64,000 nucleotides of DNA from Kumtagia sp963820075. Its GTDB lineage: Bacteria; Pseudomonadota; Alphaproteobacteria; Rhizobiales; Rhizobiaceae. The notes below the pieces were generated by a model. That model was not told the DNA's origin and made no database searches. It saw nothing but the letters and a program-made list of their open reading frames with translations. Position 1 is the first letter of the stretch. Every line of letters starts with the position of its first letter. The stretch covers positions 165,262-229,261 of the forward strand of contig CAWFYS010000022.1 of assembly GCA_963820075.1 (NCBI GenBank), written 5' to 3'. Shown here piece by piece: positions 29,301 through 36,922 of the stretch. Both the position numbers and the translations under genes were made by a program.

Positions 29301-32300
29301 TTCAGCACCTCGCGCCCTTGCGCCAGGTGCGCGATGTGGGTCGCGGCGAGCCCGTCGATGTCCGCGCGGCTCCCGGCAAGCTTTTCCAGGTCGGCCTCCA
29401 GCGCCTGCTTCAATACCTCGCGCCCCTGGGCAAGGTGCCCGACATGGGTAGCGGCGAGACCGTCGATTTCCGCCTTGCTTTCCAACAGTTTCGCCAAGTC
29501 GGCTTCGAGCGCCTGCTTCAGCATTTCGCGCCCTTCGCCAAGCCTTTCGACATGAGCCACGGCGATGCCGTCGATTTCCGCCTTGCTCTGCGATAGTTTC
29601 GCCAGATCGGCTTCAAGCGCCTGCGTCAGCATTTCGCGGCCTTCGGCCAGCTTATCGATGTGGGTGGCGGCGATGCCGTCGATTTCGCTTCGGCTGCGCG
29701 ACAGCCTGTCGAGGTCGGCTTCGAGCGCGCGCCGTAGTATGTCGCGGCCTTCCGCCAGTTTCTCGACCTGAGCGGCGACCAGTCCGTCTATGCCGGCCCG
29801 GCTCTCGACGACTTTTGCGAGATCGGCCTCCAGCGCCTGCTTCAATACCTCGCGCCCCTGCGCAAGCTGCTCGGTATGGGTCGCGGCGAGACCGTCGATC
29901 TCTCCCAGGTCGGCCTGGAGCGCCTGCTTCAGCATTTCGCGGCCCTGGGCGAGATGTTCGGCATAATTGGCGACGAGACCGTCGACCTCCGCGCGGCTCT
30001 CGGCAAGTTTCGCCAGGTCGGCTTCGAGCGCCTGCTTCAGCATTTCGCGGCCTTCGCCAAGCCTTTCGACATGAGCCACGGCGATGCCGTCGATTTCCGC
30101 CTTGCTCTGCGACAGCTTCGCCAGATCGGCTTCGAGAGCGCGCCTCAATATGTCGCGGCCTTCCGCCAGCTTGCCGATCTGAGCGCTCACGATCCCGTCA
30201 ATGCTGGCGCGACCGTCCGCCAGGGTGGCAAGATCGTCTTGAAGCGCCTGCTTCAATACCTCGCGCCCCTGCGCCAGGTGCTCGATATGGGTCGCGGCAA
30301 GACCATCGATTTCCGCGCGGCTCCCGGCAAGTCTGGCCAGATCGGCTTCAAGCGCCTGCTTCAATACCTCGCGCCCCTGCGCAAGCTGCTCGGTATGGGT
30401 CGCGGCGAGACCGTCGATCTCTCCCAGGTCGGCCTGGAGCGCCTGCTTCAGCATTTCGCGGCCCTGGGCGAGATGTTCGGCATAATTGGCGACGAGACCG
30501 TCGACCTCCGCGCGGCTCTCGGCAAGTTTCGCCAGGTCGGTCTCGAGCGCCTGCTTCAGCATTTCGCGGCCTTCGCCAAGCCTTTCGACATGAGCCACGG
30601 CGATGCCGTCGATTTCCGCCTTGCTCTGCGACAGCTTCGCCAGGTCGGCTTCGAGAGCGCGCCTCAATATGTCGCGGCCTTCCGCCAGCTTGCCGATCTG
30701 AGCGCTCACGATCCCGTCAATGCTGGCGCGACCGTCCGCCAGGGTGGCAAGATCGTCTTGAAGCGCCTGCTTCAGCATTTCGCGGCCTTCGCCAAGCCTT
30801 TCGACATGAGCCGCGGCGATGCCGTCGATTTCCGCCTTGCTCTGCGATAGTTTCGCCAGGTCGGCCTCGATCGCGCGTTTCAGGATATCCCGGCTTTCGG
30901 CAAGTTTCGCCAGGTCGGTCTCGAGCGCCTGCTTCAGCATTTCGCGGCCTTCGCCAAGCCTTTCGACATGAGCCGCGGCGATGCCGTCGATTTCCGCCTT
31001 GCTCTCCGATAGTTTCGCCAGGTCGGTTTTGAGCGCCTGCTTGAGGAGTGCGCGGCTTTCGGCCAACTTGTAGATGTGGCTGGCGGCGATACCGTCGATT
31101 TCGCTTCGGCTCCGCGACAGCTTGTCGAGATCGGCTTCAAGCGCGCGCCGTAGTATGTCGCGGCCTTCCGCCAGTTTCTCGACCTGGGCGGCGACCAGCC
31201 CGTCTATGCCGGCCCGGCTCTCGACGACTTTTGCAAGGTCGGCCTCCAGCGCCTGCTTCAATACCTCGCGCCCCTGGGCAAGGTGCTCGATATGGGTCGA
31301 GGCGAGACCGCTGATCTCCGCGCGGCTCTCGGCAAGCTTGGCCAGATCGGCTTCGAGCGCCTGCTTCAATACCTCGCGCCCCTGGGCAAGGTGCCCGATA
31401 TGGGACGAGGCGAGACTGTCGATCTCGCCGAGGTCGGCCTGGAGCGATTGCTTCAGTATCTCGCGACCTTGGGTGAGATGATCGGCATAGTTGGCGACAA
31501 GCCCGTCGATTTCCGCCTTGCTCTGCGATAGTTTCGCCAGATCGGCCTCCAGAGCGCGCCGTAGTATGTCGCGGCCTTCTGCCAGTTTCTCGACCTGAGC
31601 GGCGACCAGGCCGTCAATGCCGGCCCGGCTTTCGTCGAGCTTTGCAATGTCGTCGGCGAACCGCTTCGACAGCATGTCTCGCCCTTCGGCGAATCTCTCG
31701 GCCTGCACGTCGCCGGCCGTGCGCATCGTGGCGATGTCGCTGTCCAAGGCGGCGGTCAACAGGCTGCGGCCCTCCACGATCTTGTTCACGTGGTCGGCTA
31801 TCATGTCGTCGATCGCGCTCATGTCGGAGGCGAAGGCCCTCGACAACACCTCTCGGCCCTCGGCGAGGCGGCCTGTCTGTCCGGAAAGCATTCCCTCTAT
31901 GTCGGCCATCTCGGCCTCGAGCGCACGTGACAGAATGCGCCGGCCTTCCGACAACTTCTCGAGATGCCCGGCGACCATCGAATCGATGCCGGCCAGATCC
32001 GCTTTGAGCGCTTTGGATAGGACATCGCGGCCGAGTTCGATCTTCTCCGCCTGGCTGATGACAAGCCCGTCGATCGTCTCGATGTCGCTTTCCAACGCCC
32101 GCGTCAGCGCGCGGCGGCTATCTCCGATGCGATCGACCTGGCCGTCGACCATGGCCTCGATTTCCCGGAATTCGAACTGCAACGATTGGGAAAGGGAGCG
32201 ACCGCCGGCGGCGAACTTCTCGACCTGACCGTCGACCAGGGCCTCGATGCCCTGGAATTCTCCCTGCAACGATTGCGAGACGGCGAGGCCGCCGGCGGCG

Positions 32301-34729
32301 ATCCTCTCGACCTGACCGTCGACCAGGGCCTCGATGCTCTGGAACTCTCCCTGCAACGATTGCGAGAGGGCGAGACCGCCGGCGGCGATTTTCTCGATCT
32401 GGCTGGCGACAGTGGACTCGATGCCACCGAGATCGTCCTTGAACCTCTCGATCAAGGCGCGGCGGCTGGCGTCAATCCTCTCCACCTGACTGGAAACGAG
32501 CGATTCGACGCCGCCGATGTCGTCGTCCAGCGCCCGGCTCAGCGCGCCGCGCGCATCGGCGATCCGCGCCGTCTGGGCCGTGACGATCGAATCCAGACGC
32601 TCCAGATCCTTTTCGAAGGCATGCGAGAGGACGTTGCGACTTTCCGCGAACTTCTCCAAATGGGCCGCGGCCATGCCTTCCACAACCGAGGAGTCGGCTT
32701 CCAGGGCGCGCGACAGGATGTTGCGGCCCTCGCCCAGCTTGGCAACGTGGGAGACGACCATCTCGTCGATCTGCGTACGGCTCTCGGCCAGTTTTTCCGC
32801 ATCCTCGCGCAGCGCCCGGCCGAGGCTCTCGCGCCCTTCGGCGATCTTGCGAAGCTGCTCGCCGAGCGACAGGTCGATCAGCGTGCGTGATTCGTCGATC
32901 CTGCGCAGATCTTCCTCGACGGCCTTGGCGAGGGACTGCCGGCCCTCCGCCATCTTGCGCATCTGTATGTCCACGGCCTGCTCGACCTCGTTGCGGTCGG
33001 CGGTGAAGCTGGCCAGATCGGCGCGCAGCACGCCTGCCATGCGTTCGCCGCTTTCGACGATCTTGCGGGCATGCTTGTCGACCACTTCCTCGATGCCATG
33101 GCGGACCGTAGCCAGCCTTTCCAGATCGGCGTCGAAAGCCTGCACGGCCACGCCGCGTGCTTCTTCCAGGCGGGCGGCGAAGTTCAGGGCATGCGCCTCC
33201 AGCACGGTCGACGTCGACGTCACCATTTCCGCCATCTCGGCGTTCAGCTTCGACTTGTTCGCGTCGATCAGTTCCGCGAGTTGCTCGCGGCCGCCGGTGA
33301 ACGTCGCGGCGATCTCGGAGGCTCGCTCCGCGAGCGTGTCGTTGATCTGGCGGGCACGGGCCTCCAGCGCCGCATTCAACTTCTGCGTGCCGGTGTCGAT
33401 CGCCTCGGCCCGGGTCTGGAACTCGCTTATGAGGCTTTGACCGCGCTCGGCGAGCGTCTTCTCGATGCCCTTCAGGCTGGCATCGAACTCCTCGTTGATC
33501 GCTCGCGAGGCGCCACCGAGCAGAGAGACCATGCTGGAAGTCCGTTCGTCGAGCAGGTCGCTCAAGGATCGTGTGGCGTCGTCGGATGTTTGTTTCAGCG
33601 CGGCGATGCGTGTGTCGAGCAGGCTGGCAAACGCTTCGCCCGATGTCGTGATGCGCTCGCCGAGGCTGTCCAGGCGACTGCCTATGGATTCGAATATCGA
33701 GTTGCCGCTTTCGCCGATGCGCTCGATCAGCGCGTCGCCGGAATGGGTGATGGTCATCGACAGCTTGGTCGAGGCACCCAGAATGCTGTCGCGCAGCACG
33801 TCGCCGGCCGAGCCGAGCTGCTGCTTGAGCGTCTCGTTGACGCCCGCGATCGAGGCGCGGACGCGCTCGGCATGAGTGACGACCGCCTGCCGTTCGCTAC
33901 CGAGCCCGTCGACGAGCGCGCGGATGCGTGCCTCGTTCTCGGTATAGGAGCGTTCGAGCTGGTTGACCTCAGTGTGGACAAGGGCTTCAAGCTCGACCGC
34001 GCGCGCCAGCGTGCGCTCGATACCTTCGCCCATGGCCGCGACCTCACGCCGCACCGCCTGGCCGACCGTGAGGATGCGGCCTTGCGCGAGGTTCTCCGGT
34101 TCGGCGAGGCGCGCCGCGACCTCGGCCATGCTTTGCGCCGCCAGCCGCATGTCCTGCGCGCGCCGGACCATGACCGCGAACCCCCAGAACAGGATGAGCG
34201 GCGTCAGCGTTATGATGGCGACAAGCAGCGTAACCGGTTGGTCGAGCACGGCCGCCACCGAGAAATCGGTGAAGGTCCCAGGCTCGACCAACAGGTATCC
34301 GAGCATCGACCCGCCGGCGATCCACAAAAGGGAGAGCAACCCGACCGTCCAGTAGATCGCATTCGACGAACGGCGCGACAGGCTCTGCAGTATGAACCGC
34401 GCGTCGCGAATGCTGTCGTCATTGGCCGGCGCCAGGGAAAACGGCAGGTCGACGGGACGCAACCCCAGGGAGGAAGTGGGTATGCCCTCTTGGGCGCGTG
34501 GCGTGTCGGCATCTTGTTTCAACCCGGAGGAAGGGCCGTTCGCCGGCGGTTCACGGCTCTCGCGCGAAAGCTCCTCCGCCGCGCGCGATATCTGAGCCTC
34601 GAGATCCTCCATCGAGGCGGCTATGTCGAGATCATCGCCCGCGCCGACGGCATCCTTGCTCAACGCTTCCTCGAGTTCCCTGGCGATATCACCGTCGAGG
34701 TCCATCGAAATTGTCGGTGCCTTCGCCAT
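23384..34729 (-). CDS. Giant (3,781-residue) membrane-anchored coiled-coil repeat protein, GPR-like
   Basis: An uninterrupted 11.3-kb gene. Residues 1-120 are acidic and cytoplasmic; two membrane spans lie at about 124-148 and 164-188. A long helical region follows. From about 540 to 2740 there are some 60-65 tandem units of 29 or 36 residues built on the pattern LAEGRDILRRALEADL...IDGLVA.HVEK. Residues ~2790-3120 carry a 28-residue repeat (ADTLAARAVEIGGIFESADE). Residues 3136-3223 are four 22-residue apolipoprotein-like units. A Pro/Gln-rich linker and a conserved ~100-residue C-terminal domain (AVELWGRYRRGERDVFTRRL) finish it. Architecture matches the Growth Pole Ring protein of Agrobacterium (about 2,100 residues as I recall), which scaffolds polar wall growth; this one is far longer. 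The L,D-transpeptidase and HPt neighbours fit. Homology to GPR is inferred from architecture, not from an alignment. Confidence 0.85.
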   Translation of the reverse strand: MAKAPTISMDLDGDIARELEEALSKDAVGAGDDLDIAASMEDLEAQISRAAEELSRESREPPANGPSSGLKQDADTPRAQEGIPTSSLGLRPVDLPFSLAPANDDSIRDARFILQSLSRRSSNAIYWTVGLLSLLWIAGGSMLGYLLVEPGTFTDFSVAAVLDQPVTLLVAIITLTPLILFWGFAVMVRRAQDMRLAAQSMAEVAARLAEPENLAQGRILTVGQAVRREVAAMGEGIERTLARAVELEALVHTEVNQLERSYTENEARIRALVDGLGSERQAVVTHAERVRASIAGVNETLKQQLGSAGDVLRDSILGASTKLSMTITHSGDALIERIGESGNSIFESIGSRLDSLGERITTSGEAFASLLDTRIAALKQTSDDATRSLSDLLDERTSSMVSLLGGASRAINEEFDASLKGIEKTLAERGQSLISEFQTRAEAIDTGTQKLNAALEARARQINDTLAERASEIAATFTGGREQLAELIDANKSKLNAEMAEMVTSTSTVLEAHALNFAARLEEARGVAVQAFDADLERLATVRHGIEEVVDKHARKIVESGERMAGVLRADLASFTADRNEVEQAVDIQMRKMAEGRQSLAKAVEEDLRRIDESRTLIDLSLGEQLRKIAEGRESLGRALREDAEKLAESRTQIDEMVVSHVAKLGEGRNILSRALEADSSVVEGMAAAHLEKFAESRNVLSHAFEKDLERLDSIVTAQTARIADARGALSRALDDDIGGVESLVSSQVERIDASRRALIERFKDDLGGIESTVASQIEKIAAGGLALSQSLQGEFQSIEALVDGQVERIAAGGLAVSQSLQGEFQGIEALVDGQVEKFAAGGRSLSQSLQFEFREIEAMVDGQVDRIGDSRRALTRALESDIETIDGLVISQAEKIELGRDVLSKALKADLAGIDSMVAGHLEKLSEGRRILSRALEAEMADIEGMLSGQTGRLAEGREVLSRAFASDMSAIDDMIADHVNKIVEGRSLLTAALDSDIATMRTAGDVQAERFAEGRDMLSKRFADDIAKLDESRAGIDGLVAAQVEKLAEGRDILRRALEADLAKLSQSKAEIDGLVANYADHLTQGREILKQSLQADLGEIDSLASSHIGHLAQGREVLKQALEADLAKLAESRAEISGLASTHIEHLAQGREVLKQALEADLAKVVESRAGIDGLVAAQVEKLAEGRDILRRALEADLDKLSRSRSEIDGIAASHIYKLAESRALLKQALKTDLAKLSESKAEIDGIAAAHVERLGEGREMLKQALETDLAKLAESRDILKRAIEADLAKLSQSKAEIDGIAAAHVERLGEGREMLKQALQDDLATLADGRASIDGIVSAQIGKLAEGRDILRRALEADLAKLSQSKAEIDGIAVAHVERLGEGREMLKQALETDLAKLAESRAEVDGLVANYAEHLAQGREMLKQALQADLGEIDGLAATHTEQLAQGREVLKQALEADLARLAGSRAEIDGLAATHIEHLAQGREVLKQALQDDLATLADGRASIDGIVSAQIGKLAEGRDILRRALEADLAKLSQSKAEIDGIAVAHVERLGEGREMLKQALEADLAKLAESRAEVDGLVANYAEHLAQGREMLKQALQADLGEIDGLAATHTEQLAQGREVLKQALEADLAKVVESRAGIDGLVAAQVEKLAEGRDILRRALEADLDRLSRSRSEIDGIAATHIDKLAEGREMLTQALEADLAKLSQSKAEIDGIAVAHVERLGEGREMLKQALEADLAKLLESKAEIDGLAATHVGHLAQGREVLKQALEADLEKLAGSRADIDGLAATHIAHLAQGREVLKQALAADLAKLVESRAGIDGLVAAQVEKLAEGRDILKRALEADLAKLSESKAEIDGIAVAHVDRLAQGREALKQALEADLEKLAGSRADIDGLATTHIEHLAQAREVLRQALEADLATLADDRASIDGLVSAQINKLAEGRDILRRALEADLARLSRSRSEIDGIAATHIDKLAEGRELLKQALEAELAKLVESKAEIDGIAVAHVERLGEGREMLKQALEADLARLAESRAEIDGLASTHIDHLAQGREVLKQALEADLARLDGSRTEIDGLAATHIEHLAQGREVLKQALEADLATLADGRASIDGLVSAQVGKLAEGRDILKRALEADLARLSQSRSEIDGIAETHVQMLTEGREMLKQALQADLARVLESRSEIDHIAATHLDKLAEGRDRLSRALEADLAALAEGRTVIEGIIIGQLEKFTEGRDRLTHALEDDLERVLAARGQVDNLITTHVERLSQGRDALKLALEADLDKLAEARNEVDGLVKAQVERIAEGRGVLTQALETDLDKVAAARDGIDASIMGHVAKLAEGRSLLSRALDADLRKIDEGRDVLDKIVTRQLERISEGRDMLAQAIAADMSGLEVVIRDQITNLAGGREVLSRALEQDMSSIAGVIGGHVEKLAETRNALTDALRTDLEMVDELVASQTEKLAASRGVLTEALQGDLAIIDRVIADQDQKLAEGRNVLARTLADDLAKLGETRAGIDALVSAQVDKLAQGRDILRRALENDLARLGEARGDIDRLVEGKVEKLAEGREALRRALESDLMQLSEARFRIDGLVEEHVGRLAQGRTALGHALEEDLAKLAEARDDIDRLVQSQVAGIAHGRSILAQALETDLRKVSESRAGVDAMVADHIGKLSESREIFVRALDSDLDKLVDARQAIDVEISSHIDTIAGKRELISQALAADVAKIGEAFDHQTGVIEERTGTMRRALSVGVDSVRLALEGSAVAVATSLRDKVMEITAALQKDAGDAFTDADQRIAERAERTSAALLARASDIADVFADADQRLLARANETADTLSARAAEIAQVFEHSDRRIVERAVATAETLAARAGEIGRSFEKVDGTLSQRITESADVLRTHAAEMSRLFDTVDERIITRFVKGAETLEARTGEMGALFDSADRKFAERISNGAQEFGARASELIEVFENADQRLTARVGDTAATLAQRAGEIGRVFQEADERVALGVERGSAMLAGRANQFEKLFEAADERIAARIDHSADTLAARAVEIGGIFESADERIAIRTDAAAEALSARAIELGEIFKDADERLAAHIGESAAMISARAEEAANTFATAERRVSARVAHSSKELEARLADAEGRLANSADAAASRVDATIAHVEGRLAGSADAAAGRVDATIADVEGRMESSAEAAARRVGATIFDVESRMENSAALLGRRVGEHVANAEAQLVSRADIVADTFTAVGKHIGESTNEAARTIAASTRELNALMAERSAEITRVLDETARPIADKLTAANAELERTVETVSQRAAEKLRAENAALAEALASRTSETLAAVDGARGSLASGVNELIGRMSTSSAKLGKLIEAAAENLSKVDTELSSTTDRFAATTEKAALTFANSSRLMDSNTTRLAELSSGTLREVASIATRFEEHSRLLTSASQLLGSAQSNLEHSFERQLALEDLAVGLVKKSEDIQNIMKSFEDLVGGALEQAEGRTLAATDKIRAAIAEVVELATTRFADATEEMRRTAGSIKGDLDATRAELKKGVIEMPQEAKESTTAIRRAVGEQIKALKELSDIVAKSGRTIDVSDKPQPQPQPQAQPPRRLVPPQPRQVEQPPEPAPKAEAPRPQVEAARPKTGGWVRDLLSGAARAESEDGEVAVQRSEPSPSASVADSLNSLSVDIARAIDDDAAVELWGRYRRGERDVFTRRLYTLKGQQTFDEIRRKYQADGDFRAAVDRYCEDFEKLLKDVARNDRDNKLTPTYLSSDTGKVYTMLAHAAGRLR
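25061..25324 (-). repeat. Four tandem 66-bp units (22-residue apolipoprotein-like repeat)
   Basis: Inside the giant gene, four consecutive 22-residue units start EGRLANSADAAASRV, EGRLAGSADAAAGRV, EGRMESSAEAAARRV and ESRMENSAALLGRRV. The 22-residue period and the amphipathic pattern are those of exchangeable apolipoproteins, which explains why such proteins draw weak apolipoprotein hits. Confidence 0.8.
29841..30774 (-). repeat. Recent intragenic duplication, offset 519 bp
   Basis: Bases 29841-30255 and 30360-30774 are the same 415-base sequence with about three differences, at a constant offset of 519 bases. That offset is 173 codons, which equals four 36-residue units plus one 29-residue unit, so the copy preserved frame and repeat register. 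Surrounding units are clearly more diverged from one another. Confidence 0.85.
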
Positions 34730-35019
34730 GCCGCGCCTACCCTGACCCTAAACAAAATGCCGCAGTGCCCGCCGAGTCTGGCAGGGAAAAAACCCTACGC
34801 AAAGCCCGATTTGACCCCCATGCCATCGTATCCACCGGGTTCTCCAAAGGGAACTCCTATCGGGCTGGATGCGTAAAGGTTTAAACATAAGGTTAACAGG
34901 CAAGGCATCCCAAACCGCCGAATTAAGCCATTTTTTGGCCGCTTTGGCGGTTAACGCGATATCCGGGTCTTCGGCCCGCGATCCGACGGCCGAAAGGCCA
35001 TTTTCAAGGTTCAAGAATC

Positions 35020-35394
35020 ATGTCGCAAAAAGACACAAACGACGTCGCCTTCTCCAGGCCGGGCGGCGAGGCGTCGGGCGAGGCACATGGCCGGCCGATC
35101 GATATGGCTCATCTTGCCCGCCAGACCATGGGGGATCGGGCCCTTGAGCAGGAGATTATTTCCCTGTTCCTTCAGCAGGCCGGGCATGTGGGCGAAATGA
35201 TCGCGCAGGCGGCGCCGGACGAATGCAGGCAACTCGCTCACCGCCTGATCGGCTCGGCACTTGGCGTCGGCGCGTTCGCCGTCGCCGATTGCGCGGCGGA
35301 AATCCAGACGCGTCCCGACGACCAAGAGGCCAAGCGCAGGCTCGCGCGCCTGATCGATGAAGTCCGCGACTTTGTCGCTTCTATCGGCAGGTAG
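35020..35394 (+). CDS. HPt-domain histidine phosphotransfer protein
   Basis: A 124-residue protein. An unstructured N-terminus of ~25 residues is followed by a helical bundle with the phospho-acceptor motif LAHRLIGSALGVGAFAVAD (His74), the pattern of histidine-containing phosphotransfer domains. Such proteins shuttle phosphate between a hybrid kinase and a response regulator. No kinase or regulator lies nearby. It is transcribed divergently from the giant coiled-coil gene across a 290-base gap, so shared regulation or a role in cell-cycle or polarity signalling is conceivable but not shown. Confidence 0.85.
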   Translation: MSQKDTNDVAFSRPGGEASGEAHGRPIDMAHLARQTMGDRALEQEIISLFLQQAGHVGEMIAQAAPDECRQLAHRLIGSALGVGAFAVADCAAEIQTRPDDQEAKRRLARLIDEVRDFVASIGR

Positions 35395-35510
35395 CAGGAG
35401 CCGGATCGGGCAGGGCAGGGGTTTTCGCGGCAGCCAATTCGCGGCATTGTTGACTTGGCCGCTACAGTGATTATGTCCGCTCCTCAGGCATTCCGGACCG
35501 ATATCCAATC

Positions 35511-35831
35511 ATGACCAAGCTGACTTACGTAGCTTTCGACGGGACAAGTTTTGAAGTCGACGCCGAAAATGGCTCGACGGTGATGGAAAACGCGATCCGC
35601 AACGCGGTTCCCGGCATCGAAGCCGAATGCGGGGGTGCCTGCGCCTGCGCGACCTGCCACGTGTATATTGACGAAGCCTGGACGGATTTGGTCGGCGAGC
35701 CGGAGGCGATGGAAGAGGATATGCTGGATTTCGCCTACGAGGTCCGCCCCAATTCGCGCCTTTCGTGTCAGATCAAGGTGCGCGGCGAGTTGGACGGCCT
35801 CGTTGTAAGCGTACCCGAGCGACAAGGCTGA
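35511..35831 (+). CDS. 2Fe-2S ferredoxin, adrenodoxin type
   Basis: A 106-residue electron carrier. The cluster ligands are Cys40, Cys46 and Cys49 in ECGGACACATCHVY and Cys86 in RLSCQIKV; Cys44 is an additional cysteine. The MEEDMLDFA stretch and the C-terminal acidic helix match the vertebrate-type ferredoxins used with P450s or in Fe-S assembly. It lies 26 bases upstream of a ferredoxin reductase gene, which is its likely redox partner. Confidence 0.94.
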   Translation: MTKLTYVAFDGTSFEVDAENGSTVMENAIRNAVPGIEAECGGACACATCHVYIDEAWTDLVGEPEAMEEDMLDFAYEVRPNSRLSCQIKVRGELDGLVVSVPERQG

Positions 35832-35857
35832 GCAACCGCTTCCGGAGGGAAAAGCCG

Positions 35858-36883
35858 ATGGCAGAACCGATTTCGACAGACGTTCTGATCATCGGAGCAG
35901 GGCCGGTGGCGCTCTTCGCCGTTTTCGAACTCGGCCTGTTCGATATGAAATGTCATCTCATCGATATTCTCGACCGGCCCGGCGGCCAATGTGCCGAGCT
36001 TTACCCGGAAAAGCCGATCTATGACATTCCGGGCTACCCCTTCATTACCGCGCAGGGCCTCGTCGACCGGCTCATGGAGCAGATCGCGCCGTTCAAACCT
36101 GAATTCACCTTCAATCGCATGGTGACCGGGCTGGAAAAACGCGACGACGGAGGTTTTCGCGTGACGACCGACGAAGGGGAGCGCTTCGAGGCTCGCGTCG
36201 TGGTGATCGCCGCGGGCGGCGGCTCCTTTCAGCCGAAGCGGCCGCCCATACCGGGCATCGAGGCCTTCGAGGGAAGCGGCGTCTTTTACTCCGTGCGCCG
36301 CATGGAAGAGTTCCGCGACCAGGACGTCGTCATCGTCGGGGGCGGCGATTCCGCGCTTGACTGGACCATCAACCTGCAGCCGATCGCCAGACGCGTCACA
36401 TTGGTCCATCGGCGGCCGGAGTTTCGCGCCGCCCCGGACAGCGTCAACAAAATGTACGCGTTGCAGGAGATGAAGCAGCTCGATTTCGTGGTCGGGCAGG
36501 TGACGGCTCTCGGCGGCGGCGACGGCCGGCTATCGTCGGCTACCATCAAGGGGCCCGGAGGCGAAATCGACATACCTTGCTCACGCCTGCTGCCGTTCTT
36601 CGGCCTGACCATGAAACTCGGGCCGATCGCGCAATGGGGGCTTCATCTCCACGAGAACCTGATTCCCGTCGATACCGAAAAATTCGAGACCTCCGAGCCG
36701 GGCATCTTCGCGATCGGCGACATAAACTGGTATCCCGGCAAGCTGAAGCTCATCCTGTCTGGCTTCCACGAGGCGGCGCTGATGGCCCAGGCCGCAAAGC
36801 GCATTGTCAGCCCGAACGAGCGGATCGTCTTCCAGTACACGACATCATCCACCAGCCTTCAGAAGAAGCTCGGCGTCGTCTGA
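35858..36883 (+). CDS. Ferredoxin-NADP+ reductase, thioredoxin-reductase-like
   Basis: A 341-residue flavoprotein that exchanges electrons between NADPH and ferredoxin. The FAD-binding motif is LIIGAGPVALFAVFELGL, the NADP-binding motif VVIVGGGDSALDWTINL, and a second FAD motif FAIGDINWYPGK. It lacks the CxxC redox pair of thioredoxin reductase, which is diagnostic of the TrxR-like FNR family. A C-terminal tail with Tyr-Thr-Thr-Ser is typical for stacking on FAD. The start has CGGAGGGA about eight bases upstream. Operon with the ferredoxin gene. Confidence 0.94.
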   Translation: MAEPISTDVLIIGAGPVALFAVFELGLFDMKCHLIDILDRPGGQCAELYPEKPIYDIPGYPFITAQGLVDRLMEQIAPFKPEFTFNRMVTGLEKRDDGGFRVTTDEGERFEARVVVIAAGGGSFQPKRPPIPGIEAFEGSGVFYSVRRMEEFRDQDVVIVGGGDSALDWTINLQPIARRVTLVHRRPEFRAAPDSVNKMYALQEMKQLDFVVGQVTALGGGDGRLSSATIKGPGGEIDIPCSRLLPFFGLTMKLGPIAQWGLHLHENLIPVDTEKFETSEPGIFAIGDINWYPGKLKLILSGFHEAALMAQAAKRIVSPNERIVFQYTTSSTSLQKKLGVV

Positions 36884-36922
36884 GGTTCGGCCCGTTTCTC
36901 GAAGGTCGCGCGCCGACTGCCG

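Noticed and set aside
28100..31700. Regular ~108-base repeats that could suggest a CRISPR or satellite array
   Set aside because: No unique spacers; the period is a multiple of three and the repeats encode a continuous coiled-coil protein.
24368..34876. Several long plus-strand frames (up to 601 codons) across the giant gene
   Set aside because: They arise from the repetitive, GC-rich coding sequence read on the opposite strand; products are Arg/His-rich and follow the 108-base period.
34881..34896. TTAA-N8-TTAA upstream of the giant gene as a CtrA site
   Set aside because: The CtrA motif needs a seven-base spacer; here it is eight, and TTAA pairs occur by chance in this AT-richer gap.
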